From Euptelea pleiosperma (Eukaryota > Streptophyta > Magnoliopsida > Ranunculales > Eupteleaceae): 64,000 bases of DNA. Positions within the stretch are counted from its first letter, which is position 1, and every line of letters begins with the position of its first letter. The stretch covers positions 11,208,000 through 11,271,999 of the forward strand of contig CM068549.1 in assembly GCA_035048495.1 (NCBI GenBank), in the 5' to 3' direction. Below, piece by piece: positions 1-10,173 of this stretch. Both the position numbers and the translations under genes were made by a program. The notes beneath the pieces were generated by a model. That model did not search any database. It worked only from the letters and a program-made list of their open reading frames with translations, and was not told where the DNA came from.

Positions 1-85
1 GGATAATTAGAACAGTTTTACGTAGGAGAGTGTGATAACGCTTAGAAGATAACAGTGGAAAATATGCACTTTTAAGCGAATATCA
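1..85 (+). mobile_element. 3' end of a family X unit (TG...CA repeat), cut by window start
   Basis: The first 85 bases match the 3' ends of the X copies ending at 39,936, 47,872 and 55,895. All share a tract around 'cttagaagat aacagtggaa' or its variants and finish in 'gaatatca' or 'taatatca'. The match to the copy ending at 55,895 is nearly exact. The rest of the unit lies outside the window. Family X has TG...CA termini and a 5-bp target duplication at 45,431-47,872, so it behaves like a long solo LTR. Confidence 0.75.
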
Positions 86-149
86 CCTTCACCATGGCCA
101 ATCTCCTCCAAGTGATCTACCCCTCTTCATGGGTAAGTTGAGGTAATTT

Positions 150-549
150 TTCTCTCCCTTCACCAATTTCTCTCTCTAGAATCACTTTTCTCTCTCTAAC
201 TTTCTAAAAAATTTTCTCTACCTTCATCCTTCTTTCTCTCAAATTCTCTCTTTCTCTCTCTAGTTTATTCTTTTTTTTATGCTTTATAATTTAGTTATTT
301 TTACTTGATTGTAAGAGACATGTTCGATTGAATGAAGTTGATTTGAATAAAAGTGTGTTCCATTCTCTGCAAATTTTTCGTCATTTTATGTTCATTATTG
401 TGCTGATCTGGCTAATCCCGAGTGCGAATCGACATCCGACACTTCCCACTGTGCAAGAAGTTCTGATTTTGCAGGATAATTGGATCAATTTACAAATGTG
501 TTGAAATTAGGGTTTCCGAATCCAACGACACGGAAAAACCCTACTTTCA
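150..549 (-). mobile_element. 5' end of a second family X unit, inverted
   Basis: Read on the minus strand from 549, this begins TGAAAGTAGGGTTTTTCCG. It continues through the 'cagacttgcac...tgtcgg...cgcactcggg' block and the GA-rich tract that open the copies at 37,354, 45,431, 53,172 and 60,974. It is truncated near 150, roughly 60 bases from the end of the forward copy at 85. The two copies therefore face each other. The left limit is approximate because the sequence there is low-complexity. Confidence 0.7.
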
Positions 550-559
550 TTATCTGCAA

Positions 560-735
560 GAAGAAAAAGAAATGAAGACGATGAGAATCTTTGGAAAAGA
601 AGAAGAAGAAGAAGACAACATCAACGAGAATCGCCAGAGAAGAAGAAGAAGGAGAAGAAGAAGATGACGACGAGAATCGTCGGAGAAGAAGAAGAAGAAG
701 AAGAAGAAGAAGAAGGAGGAGGAGGAGGAGGAGAC
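560..735. repeat. GAA/GGA microsatellite
   Basis: Runs of gaagaagaag and aggaggagg dominate. The open frames on both strands (poly-Glu/Arg one way, poly-Leu/Ser the other) are by-products of the triplet repeat and are not called as genes. From 736 to 1,916 I see no gene. Around 1,230-1,290 there is an 'atttttacgtggaaacc' type tract that I associate with plant LTR elements, but I cannot place its ends. Confidence 0.9.
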
Positions 736-1916
736 TCACCTACATCGCCATGCCGGAGTCGTCACCACCGTCGAGGCAGCTGCCGGCATCGCTACCACCA
801 TTGCACCAACCCTTGAGAGGGGTTAGGGTTTCAGAAAACCCTTGAGGCGAAGACAACCTCCTTTACTCTCCCTTTTTCCAAAACAAAAACAAATAACCTC
901 TCCCTTCACATTTCTATCAGGCCCAACTATATAAAGGGGGTGGGCTTGGGTCTATTTAGCGGCCCTATGCCACTTAAACCTTGAAATTTCACCAGTCCGT
1001 TCTCTTTAATCTAATATACCTAGAAGTGGGGGTTGATTAGGTATTTAAAATTAATTATACCTACACAGTTTTACTGGTCAATGGTAGGGGAACAAAATCG
1101 CATGCCTTTGGTTGTTTGATAAAAGATTATTACAATCGACTCAAGTCGAATATACCTCCGTGGTATATTTTTTTTTCGTCGTTTGATCTAATCAAGATAG
1201 ATTGCGGAATACAAACAAACAATCACACAAGACAAGAGATTTTTACGTGGAAACCTTAGCCAAGGAAAAGCCACGGGACCACGTCCAGACGGAAAGTCTC
1301 ACTAACTGAAAAGTTAAATGAAACAAAAGTTACCTACGCAGCACCGTTGCAAATACAGCTTCCAACTTTAGCCAAGGCCTACTGCCGATGTGTACACATC
1401 CTCTGAATCAACGCTACGAATCCACGCGCGCCCTTTTAGCCAAGAAGCCTTGTCCGCTTGTTTAGTTTGGTACACCCCAAACCTATCGTCGATTAGTTCC
1501 TCTGATCTTAATTCTCAACACTCCCGCCTTTGCAGAAGGTGAACGATTCAGTACACCCTGAACCCTAAGTTGCTTAAAAGGTGTTGAGTCACATTGGTAC
1601 ACTCAGGCTACTAGGCCAAATATATGAGTGGAAGACCTAAGCTGAGGGATGGATCAAGCACTTGGCTTTGATCAAGAAGAGGAACAAGCTCACAAGATGT
1701 GAATGAGAAACAAGCTTCTTGCTCTTCGAATGGACATTCTAATAAATAAAATATTTTCTTTCTCTCTTGAAGATTGAGTCACTCTGTGTCACTGTGTGTG
1801 TTTAGAGAATGTATAGAAGGGTTGTATTTATAGAATTTTGTGACCCTGAGTCATGTAGAACGTGGGATAATGGAACCAAGAATTTTGGATCTGAGAAAGA
1901 CTGAGTTTATGCAAGG

Positions 1917-2178
1917 TCCAATCGATTGTACTCTGGGTCCAATCGATTGGGTATAAGTGTCCAATCGATTGGGCTCAATACGTTTCCTGTTCGGAAGGCT
2001 CCAATCGATTACACAGAGTCCTCCAATTAATTTGACTCAAATAAGTTTCTGTCTCGAAGGCTCCAATAGTTTTCACAGAGTCTCCAATCGATTTGGTTGA
2101 CATAAGTTTTTGCCTCGTAGCTTCCAATCGATTACACAGAGTCTCCAATCGATTGGGGATAAGTGTCCAATCGATTGG
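1917..2178. repeat. Cluster of tCCAATCGATTgg palindromes
   Basis: The core tccaatcgatt occurs at about 1917, 1938, 1960, 2000, 2092, 2123, 2143 and 2166. Decayed versions lie at 2023 (tccaattaatt) and 2072 (tccaatagttt). Four copies carry the full CCAATCGATTGG palindrome. Spacing is 20-40 bp, with repeated spacer phrases such as 'cacagagtc' and 'ggctccaatc'. It probably belongs to the LTR of an unclassified retrotransposon, but I cannot see the element's ends. Confidence 0.8.
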
Positions 2179-2991
2179 ACTCTCCTATTAGTCAATATCT
2201 TTGACTTAGACTCGGGTCTGTCCAATGACTAGGTTTGACCATTATTTTATTCATTTTAACCAATTCTTATGGCTACTAAGTCTCTTACCTTCCTAATCGA
2301 GCGTACACGATCCTTAACTGACAAATGAGCAGTTACTCAGATGACTCATGTCGTCAACTGTCTGATTCTTGTTGTCTTTGTCTTCTAGTCTTCAAGTAGT
2401 CGGCGAAGTATGCATACCACGACATCTCCACACTACACTAGTGCTCGTAGGAACGGTTACAAGAATATTTTATGTCAAACAGAATCTTTGCCAAATTGAA
2501 AATAAAAACATGCCTTACAAACCTAAGTTAAGGTATGGGCCCAAAGGTTGATGGGCTGACAAAGCCCATTTTATTAAAAAAAAAAAAAAACAAATTTAAG
2601 GGTGGCAATGTAACAAGATGTAGCTTAATCCAACAACTTGTTACATCACGACCCTTCAATTAATAAACAATAAACGATTCTGAAGTTTTTTTTTGAAAAA
2701 AAATAGAAAAATGAATTTGTACATGTAAGGACGTGTCTCCGTATCAGATTTTAAGGTCGCCGTGTTAGACACCTCGTATCCGTGTCAAACATCGACATCG
2801 AGTGTCCTTGTTACATAGCTTATCACATAAGGAAACCCTTGATCTGCCAGCCACCTCAAAATGCCATGTGTCATCTTCTTTTGGACCCACTGACCCATGT
2901 TGACACGGTAATTTTGCTCTTGACATTTTCTTCTTCTCTTTTTTATTTGATTTTTTTGACTTGGCTGCTTATTGTGTTACATTGTCTTTAT

Positions 2992-3063
2992 GCTTATAGT
3001 ATAGAGCTAGAATCTTTATTGACCCAACTATTGGAGGAGAAGGCACGGCTACTCGGACAGTAG
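2992..3063 (+). pseudogene. Possible bZIP leucine-zipper exon remnant
   Basis: One frame reads AYSIELESLLTQLLEEKA then RLLGQ and stop. This resembles the zipper start of plant group A (ABI5/GBF4-like) bZIP factors, where 'KQAYT-ELE' is followed by leucine heptads and 'EEN(A/E)RLL'. In those genes an intron commonly interrupts the domain near here. Upstream is T-rich and intron-like. No basic region or other exon is visible nearby. It is best read as a gene fragment stranded among repeats. The resemblance is from memory of the family and the stretch is short. Confidence 0.3.
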
Positions 3064-3109
3064 GTAGTGTCATTCAATTTGAGTTTTAGTTATCATTCCA
3101 TCATTTTGT

Positions 3110-3546
3110 TATGCAATGGTGGAGTTCTAGAGTTGTTTTTGTTGTTCTTGAAGTATGATACTAAATGAATTCTCAATTCCAAGAGGGAGAGAATAAAAGA
3201 CATTTGTTCTATGGCACTCAACTTAAGTAACCCTTGTTCACCTCAGTTATATTTATAATAGAATTCAAAAATACATGAAACCATATTAAACAACTTGTAC
3301 ACAATTGTTGGGATGTGCTCCATTCTGTTAGATATGAGCTGATTTCTCCTTTGATTAAGGAGTCTCACTTATCATCACTAACACCTTAAGGAGTGTCACT
3401 TATCTTCGCAACGCCTGTCCAACTACCCTTGAGGGATAAGTCACCGCATGGATCCTTTTGAGTAAAGCATAGAGAACAATGAGGAAGTGAATTCTTGGTT
3501 GTTGTAGCTGATAGTGGTGGTGACTCATCACCACTATTTATAATAT
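3110..3546 (-). mobile_element. Copia-type LTR-like sequence (3' side of fragment)
   Basis: On the minus strand this follows a purine tract (complement of 3547-3557, 'cttgaaggggg'), the expected position of a 3' LTR after the copia RNase H at 3580-3790. Ends are not clear. A 36-bp segment inside it (3338-3373) recurs exactly at 4869-4904. Confidence 0.45.
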
Positions 3547-3579
3547 CCCCCTTCAAGTAAGTGTGGAAAAATCTTGAAG

Positions 3580-3790
3580 CTATAACTTGGCGGAGAATAA
3601 TTGAAGTGCAGACCGTGGGAGGCTCTTGGTGAAAATATCAGCAATTTGAAGATCGGACGGGACAAATTTGACTTTGAGTTGGCTGAAAGCGACCTTTTCC
3701 CTTATGAAGTGATAATCCAACACGATATGCTTGGAGCGAGCATGAAATACTGGGTTGGAGCTCATGCAAATGGCACTACGATCGACGGTC
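3580..3790 (-). pseudogene. Ty1-copia RNase H C-terminal fragment
   Basis: The minus-strand frame reads DRSAICMSSNPVFHARSKHI followed by a 'DYHFIREKV' block and 'FVPSDLQIADIFTKSLP'. This is the standard end of plant copia RNase H, where HxR(T/S)KHI and ADxxTK are diagnostic. Homology stops abruptly near 3785, at the edge of a segment also found at 10,747-10,890. The element was therefore truncated at or beside another repeat, and only the last ~70 residues of pol remain. Confidence 0.85.
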
Positions 3791-3925
3791 AAACAGTGGT
3801 AGAGTTGGAGTAGAAACCTTCTCACGGTGGGAAGAGATAGAGAAGAATGGATGTCAAGGGTTAAACCCCTAAAATCGTCGAATAAAGAGGAATGCAGTGT
3901 AATTTTATTTTTCCTTTATATAAAA
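3783..3925 (+). repeat. Dispersed repeat, copy 1 (copy 2 at 10,747-10,890)
   Basis: About 140 bp from 'gacggtcaaacagtgg' to 'cctttatataaa' match 10,747-10,890 with few differences. The two copies flank the CACTA element on opposite sides. After 3925 a short 'actaggggtacgccacatgcg' segment resembles 29,845-29,880. From 3,930 to 4,868 no gene is seen. Confidence 0.85.
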
Positions 3926-4868
3926 CTAGGGGTACGCCACATGCGATGCATGTGCACCCTACACATGGAAGCACCTTGCACGTGGCACCCTCGTAAAAAG
4001 TGAAGGAGAAAGTCGATTTCTTCGATGTTGTAACTAATAAGTCCGATTTGATGCACAAGTTTAACAGTGAATATATCATAGATCTTTGATTACCTTCCCA
4101 AGTATGAGTGGTAATGCAAGAATTTCAGATGAAGAATGATTTATTATTGTTCCTCAGCATGGATGTAATAGTTAACACTAAGAGTTATCCTTTGCCTATT
4201 AAACAGTCGGGAATGAACTGATTGTGGTAGTTTAATATGGTTTAAGATATTGGAAGGTTTTCACATCATTGACTCGAGAGTTCTTTATGCATGATTACTT
4301 GCTTGCCATATGTTTCAGTATGACAATTGCTTGTCAGTTATGATCAAAAGAAAAGCTGCTCCATTTCTATTGTGTAACAACACACCCCACTTATAGAGCC
4401 AGTTCTTGGTTATCCTATTAGGAATATAGAATTGTGATGATAGTCCAACACGGTCCGCTAAGACATTGATAAAGCCAAGATTAGGCTCCACTAATACAGC
4501 ACACTAATCAGGATGAGTTTTGATACGAAGGTCCACCTAACAGAGATAACCACTAACTTGCTATTGGGCTTACGAATCTCAACAAGATAACATAAATCCT
4601 CATTGTCCGCTAACATGTCTGTTTAGTTGATTACAATGGACACTGTTTGCAATTGAGTTTACTCTACTTTGAATATCTGTAAGGTTTATACCCATCATTG
4701 GAAATCAACTGTTCAATAGTCTAATGTTGTATGTAATTTGTTCATTTGATTATGATAGACATTATTTGTGATTTGTTTTAGTGGTTTCTTTTATGTGGAT
4801 TAGTGAGTTTCTACGAATTTTTTTTATTAATCTATCTATTTTGTTCTCTTTTGATTTTTGGTGACATT

Positions 4869-4904
4869 GCTGATTTCTCCTTTGATTAAGGAGTCTCACT
4901 TATC
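4869..4904. repeat. 36-bp exact direct repeat of 3338-3373
   Basis: The phrase starting 'gctgatttctcctttgatta' and ending 'cacttatc' is identical at both places, 1.5 kb apart. The first copy lies in the copia LTR-like sequence. The second may be the residue of another LTR copy or of a local duplication. Confidence 0.85.
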
Positions 4905-4973
4905 TGGTGACATGAGATTTCATTCGTATCATATCCCTCTCATGCATCATTTCCCACTACAAGAAAATTAAGT

Positions 4974-5180
4974 TTTAGCGACGACTTACTAGCGACAACG
5001 AGGTAAAATCGTCACTGAAGGGGACTTTTAGCTACGGCCAGAACATGACTGTCAGAGCAAGTCTCGTACAAAAATTTGGTGGGGGAATTGCATTTATAGT
5101 GACGAAATTAGCGACGGTCAGCTAGTATCGGTGGCTAAAAGGCCCAATTAGTGACGGTTATAAGCTGGCCGTCACTAAAA
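4974..5180. promoter_or_regulatory. CACTA left subterminal repeat region
   Basis: Motifs of the type agcgacg, cgtcact and gacggtca recur in both orientations. In En/Spm-type elements such arrays bind the transposase. Here this is inferred from position and motif density. Confidence 0.7.
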
Positions 5181-5204
5181 AGGTGGAAGTATAAATAAAA
5201 AATT

Positions 5205-5440
5205 TCACACGAGGGCGAAATCCCCTTCCCTTTTCTTGGCGCGAAACCCCCCCCCCCCCCCTCCTTCCCTTTCTCTGGTGCGAAAACCCCCTTCCCCCTT
5301 CCTCCCCTTCCCTCTTCCTCCCATCGCGCGAGGGCGAAACCCCCCTTCCCTTTTTTGTTGCGTGAAACTCCCTTCCCTTTTCTGTTGCTCAAAAACCCCC
5401 TTCCCTCTTCATCCCATCGCCAAAACCCCTTCTCCAGTCG
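5205..5440. repeat. C/T-rich degenerate tandem repeat with a C run
   Basis: A unit like 'gcgaaacccccttccctttt' recurs about six times with varying length, including an uninterrupted C tract near 5247-5262. Open frames of Pro/Ser or Gly/Lys type here are compositional. Position suggests the 5' leader of the CACTA transcript. Confidence 0.65.
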
Positions 5441-6046
5441 TCCTCAAGTTGCTGCCTTGCTCTCCGACGACCTCCACGACAGTGTGATCCACACGGTGCT
5501 TCACGAAGGTGGTCCACACCAGTGCTGCTTTTCGACTCAGGTGCATCACGACTGTACTCCACACCGTTGCTTCACGCCGGTGCCCTTGTTCACCCATCTA
5601 AGGTGAGTTTTCTCACCGATTACATCTGTTTTTTTTTTTTTTCTGTTTTGCCATTCACCAAATGGTGATAAGGCTATACATCTCCAATCAAACTAATTGT
5701 GAGTGTGTTGGTGGATTGAAGGGCCTGATTGTTGGGTTCAATCTATAGCTGTGAGGAGCCCTGGGTTTCTAGCCGTTAGAGGTGAGTTTGTTCAATCAAT
5801 TTTGATTTTGTTTGATTTCTGGACTTATGGATGCTTGGCCTAACCCTAGATTTGGATTGTTAATGGTTTTTTTGTATGGATGTTTTGTCCTAACCTTAGA
5901 TCAGAGTACCCCAAAAGTAATGGTTTGGCCTAAAAATAAATGGATTTTTTTTTGTTTTTTTTTTTTCTGGAATAATAGTTGTTTTTGGGTTTTTTTGGAC
6001 CTTGAACAGCGGAGTAAAACTTCTGTCACAGCGTTTGTCACATGCA

Positions 6047-6130
6047 AAATACGAGCCATATGGCACATTCTTAGTGGACGCTGATCGTATGGATGATTGG
6101 CCAGTCCCTCAGTGGACCTATAAACCAAAA
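6047..6130 (+). mobile_element. MITE arm remnant inside the CACTA element
   Basis: The stretch from 'gagccatatggcacattctt' through 'gatcgtatggatga' and 'ccagtccctcagtggacct' matches the left arms of the MITEs at 19,667, 30,212 and 30,791. No right arm follows. It is an insertion remnant or a captured piece. Confidence 0.6.
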
Positions 6131-6734
6131 ATATTTAATTCTTAGTTGATCTATTAGAAATTTACACATCATGCATATACATGCATTAAACCTTAGATCT
6201 CCCGTTCAAGAATCATTGTGTGACAATTGTGTTCTTTATCACTTATTTGAGACAAATTAATTGTAAACTATGATGTTTGGTTCTCATGTAGGACTAAATG
6301 CGATCAAGTTAACAATTATTTTTGTCTTATTTGTGATAAAGAGTAATTGTCTACTGTTGATTCTTAAATTGTCCGTTTAGGCAGTTTGGGAATGCATAAT
6401 CTCTGGTATAGTCAATAGTTCAAGTGGTTATTTCCATTTGAAGAATAGTTTTAGCAAGCATTCCTCTTGTTCTCTGGGTACATATTTAGACAAGGTAGCA
6501 TATTTGCTCCTAGTCTAAGTTGTGTACTTGGAGAGCTATAGGAAAATGCTGCCGAAATTATTCTTCAAATGTAAATAATCATTTGGCTATTGAGTGTGAC
6601 AGAGATTATGCATTTCTGAATGAGATAGGATCAACCCACCCAATATAGAGGAGATAAGAAGCATGATGTATATGCATTTGAGTTGTGTGTGACAATGTGG
6701 TTTCGGTTGAAGGTGACGTCGTTTTGAAGCGGAT

Positions 6735-6999
6735 ATGTCGATCGATAAAAGTTGGATTGGCAAGCCGAAACATAGCCCTGAGTATCTAGCCGGTGTAGAC
6801 CAATTCTTGGATTTTGCATTTGCTCGTACAAGATTTAGAGATAAGATCCAGTGTCCATGTAAAAATTGTTGCAATGCGTTCGTAAAGAATCGACTATAAG
6901 TATATACTGACTTGGTATTTAATGGGATGAATTCGAATTACACCATCTAGTTGCACTATGGGGAGAGTATGTATGATGTCGAATATACGAGTGATGAGC
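6735..6999 (+). pseudogene. CACTA transposase N-terminal (transposase-associated) domain
   Basis: From ATG at 6735 the frame reads MSIDKSWIGKPKHSPEYLAG and then a region containing FLDFAF and CPCKNC, ending at TAA 6897-6899. This is the transposase-associated domain that opens plant TNPD/TNP2-like transposases (DKSWM..., FLxFAF, IxCPCxxCxN). After a frameshift another frame continues with 'LVFNGMN' and 'LHYGES', also typical of the domain's end, interrupted by a stop. The large catalytic Transposase_21-type region that should follow is absent. The sequence passes almost directly to the C-terminal tail. Confidence 0.8.
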
Positions 7000-7014
7000 A
7001 TGATTGCACAAAGT

Positions 7015-7365
7015 AGTGAGTCTTCTACTCCTCAACTTACACCCGACGACATATATACCACTGTGGTGGGTCGAGAGCGACATGGTCGTGTACGCGGCCT
7101 AGGCCTAGGCCCGACGCCGACTTCAGTCTTTGGCTCGTCATCTAGCTCATCTCCTGGTTCTAGCTATATGAATCTTCAAAATGAAGTGAAGAACCTGCAA
7201 GATGCGATGTAGAATATGAAGGAGCAGATGTAGAGGCAACAGGAGCAGGTACATCAGCAGGTACAGAAGATGCTACATGAGCAGATGCAACAATTTTTGA
7301 ACTCCACGCACACCATACCACCTCCTAGCCAAGCTCAGCACCGTTCTGATGATGAGGAGGATTTG
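7015..7365 (+). pseudogene. CACTA transposase C-terminal exon
   Basis: The frame reads LTPDDIYTTVVGRERHGRVR then GLGLGPTPTSVFG, a serine-rich stretch and a Gln/Met-rich coiled-coil-like tail. The 'GRERxGRVRGxGxGPTPT' block is characteristic of the C-terminal part of plant En/Spm (Ptta-type) transposases. Two in-frame TAG codons (7210-7212 and near 7231) break the tail. It ends at a convincing donor site, 'gatttg|gtatg', at 7365/7366. The partner acceptor is at 9444/9445 and the last exon encodes only GLCAD and stop, in the same frame. Confidence 0.8.
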
Positions 7366-9444
7366 GTATGTCCATACTTTTTTTAAGATTATTGCCTATC
7401 GTTTGAAACTCGACGCCCAAATCAGGCAAATGAGGTCTAAATTTTCAAAAACCTTTGTCAACACATTTAGTTACTTAAAACAAATATGCTGAAAGAGACA
7501 GTGTAAAAAATAAAGCTTCGGTTGGAAATCTGTAATGAGTTATAGGTTTAGAGATTTCAATGTTTTAACTTAAGCCTATCGTTAAGACCTTGACACCCAA
7601 ATTGGGCAAATGAGGTCTAAATCTTCAAAAACCTCTTTCAACACATTTAGTTAGTTAAAACAAATATGCTGAAAGAGACAGTGTAAAAAAGAGAGGTTCG
7701 GTTGAAAATCTGTAGTGGGTTATAGGTATAGAGATTTTAAGGTTTTAACTTAAGCCTATCGTTAGGACCTCGACGCCCAAATTGGGCAAATGCGGTCTAA
7801 ACCTTCAAAAACCTCTTCCAACACATTTAGTTAGTTAAAACAAATATGCTGAAAGAGATGGTGTAAAAAAAGAGCTTTGATTGAAATCTGTAGTAAGTAA
7901 TAGGTTTAGGGATTTCAAGGTTTTGACTTAAGCCTATCGTTTGGAACTCGAGGCCCAAATTGGGTAAATGAGGTCTAAATCTTCAAAAACCTCTTTCAAC
8001 ACATTTAGTTAGTTAAATTAAATATGCTGAAAGAGACTGTGTAAAAAATAGAGCTTCAGGTTCGAAATCTATAGTGAGTTATAGGCATAGAGATTTCAAA
8101 GTTTTAACTTAAGTCAATTTTGGAACTTGACGCCCAAATCGGGCAAATGAGGTCTAAATCTTCAAAAACCTCTGTCAACACATTTAGTTACTTAAAACAA
8201 ATATGTTGAAAGAGACCGTGTAAAAAATAGAGCTTCAGTTGGAAATCTGTAATGAGTTATAGGTTCAGAGATTTCAAGGTTTTAACTTAAGCCTATCGTT
8301 TGGAACTCGTCGCCCAAATCGGATAAATGAGGTCTAAATCTTCAAATACTTCTTCCAACACATTTAGTTAGTTAAAACAAATATGCTGAAAGAGATGGTG
8401 TAAAAAATAGAGCTTCGGTTGAAAATCTGTAATGAGTTATAGGTTTAGGGATTTCAAGGTTTTAACTTAAGCCTATCGTTTGGAATTGGACGCCCAAATT
8501 GGGTAAAAGAGGTCTGAATCTTCAAAAACCTCTTCCAACACATTTAGTTAGTTAAAACAAATATGCTGAAAGAGACAGTGTAAAAAATAGAGCTTCGGTT
8601 GAAAATCTGTAATGAGTTATAGGTTTAGGGATTTCAAGGTTTTAACTTAAGCCTATCGTTTGGAATTGGACGCCCAAATTGGGTAAAAGAGGTCTAAATC
8701 TTCAAAAACCTCTTTCAACACATTTAGTTAGTTAAAACAAATATGTTGAAAGAGACGATGTAAAAAATAGAAGTTCGGTTGGAATCTATAATAAGTTATA
8801 GGTTTAAGGATTTCAAGGTTTTAACTTAAGTCTATCATTTGGAACTCGATGCCCAAATCAGGCAAATGAGTCAAATCTTCGAAAACATCTTCCAACACAT
8901 TTGAAGGTTGAAAATCATTAGTTAAAAGAGACAGCGTCAAAAACAGATGTCTACTTTGGAATCAGTAGACAGTATCTATTTAAAGGTTTTGAGGGTTTTA
9001 ACTTAAGTCAATTTCGGAAACACAATGCCCAAATCTGGCAAATGAGGTATGAATCTCATGAAACCTCTTCTAACACTTAGAAAATATTGAAATAAATTTG
9101 TTGAAGAGACGGAATCAAAAATAGATGTCCGGTTGGGAATCTATAGTGAATTATATGGTTAGGGAATTTTAAGCTATTAACTTAAGTCGATTTAGAAACT
9201 GTGATGCCTAAATCAGGCAAAAGAGGTTTGAATCTTCTGAAACTTTATCTAACTCTTATAATATGTTTAAACAAATCTATTAGAATAGACAACGCCAAAA
9301 ATCGATGTCTACTTAGAAATCTATAGTGAATTATAGGTTTATGAATTTTAAAGTTTTAACTTATGTCGAGTTTTGAACTTTTAATTTTGTTTAAACTAGG
9401 TTTTAATATTTACAGTTCTAATTAGTTTTCTATTCAATTTGCAG
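7366..9444 (+). other. Last intron of the CACTA transposase, 2.1 kb
   Basis: Donor GTATG at 7366 and acceptor 'caatttgcag' ending at 9444 keep the reading frame between DEEDL and GLCAD-stop. Nearly the whole intron is made of the ~180-bp tandem array listed separately. Splicing is inferred from consensus sites and frame only. Confidence 0.6.
7395..9370. repeat. Tandem array, ~180-bp unit, about 11 copies
   Basis: Unit starts (the 'cctatcgtttggaactcgacgc' position or its variant) fall near 7395, 7575, 7755, 7933, 8114, 8292, 8472, 8652, 8831, 9008 and 9187, with a decayed last unit from about 9365. Spacing is 178-181 bp. Other landmarks in each unit are 'caaatgaggtctaaatcttc', 'caacacatttagttagtta' and 'gctgaaagagac'. 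Units from 7.4 to 8.8 kb are close to each other, and those after 8.85 kb are increasingly divergent. Confidence 0.95.
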
Positions 9445-9689
9445 GGACTATGTGCTGATTGATATGATGCAGTCATATGTCTTTTTTGAAGCTGATAACA
9501 TTATGGAATATTTTGAAATTTTTGACAGTTACTTTAAAGATTTAAAATTTTACGATTAAGCTGATTTTAGATTAGATCATTCTGGATGTTTTATATTATA
9601 TTTGCTTCATAGTTTTTTTGAATGAAGGCAGGTCATAGGTCTTAGAGGGGAATTTAAAAAAAAGGGATTATAGCAAAAAAATAAAAAAA

Positions 9690-10155
9690 AAGGGTTTTAG
9701 CGACGGCCACTGACAGCCGCTATTAGCTACCAAAAATCATTATATTAGTGACGGCCAGCATCTGGCCGTAGCCGTCTCTAGTAATAATTTATAGCAATGG
9801 TCACGGTCGTCACTGTAGGACTCTAAATGGTCACTGAAAATAGCTTTGATACTCATTTTATGCAGGAAAGACTTTATAGCGACGGTCATCATTTCTGGCC
9901 ATCGCTAGTTAAGACTTATAGTGACGGTCATGACTGTCACTGTAGGATTACACATGGTCACTAAAAATAGCTTATGATACCAACTTTTTACGCGGGAAAT
10001 CCTTTTTAGCGGCGGTCATTATCTAGCTGACCATTGCTAAAACTATCAGCGACGCTACTATACAGCGACGGTATGCAACGGCCATGACGGCAGTCGCTAA
10101 ATGATACAGCGACGGTGTTTTGTTATTCGGCAACGGCGGCTGGCCGTCGCTGAAA
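9690..10155. promoter_or_regulatory. CACTA right subterminal repeat region
   Basis: Dense gcgacggcca, gacggtcat and ggccgtcgc motifs in both orientations mirror the left subterminal region. They end at the inverted terminus TTTTCTAGTAGTG. Confidence 0.75.
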
Positions 10156-10173
10156 ATCATTTTTCTAGTAGTG

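Larger units (their letters stand above)
4955..10173 (+). mobile_element. CACTA (En/Spm) DNA transposon, 5.2 kb, non-autonomous
   Basis: The left end is CACTACAAGAAAA and the right end is TTTTCTAGTAGTG, the inverted termini typical of the CACTA superfamily. A 3-bp target duplication TCC flanks it exactly (4952-4954 and 10174-10176). Both subterminal regions (4974-5180 and 9690-10155) are full of short 'agcgacgg(c/t)' motifs in both orientations, as expected for transposase-binding subterminal repeats. Inside are the N- and C-terminal ends of a TNPD-type transposase with the catalytic middle missing, and a long intron filled by tandem repeats. With the catalytic region deleted it could only move if helped by another element. 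Confidence 0.93.

Noticed and set aside
485..845. Overlapping open frames with poly-Leu/Ser or poly-Arg/Glu
   Set aside because: They are translations of the GAA/GGA microsatellite and have no domain.
5135..5606. Several 60-85-codon Pro/Ser- or Gly/Lys-rich frames
   Set aside because: They follow from the C/T-rich degenerate repeat in the CACTA left region and overlap on both strands.
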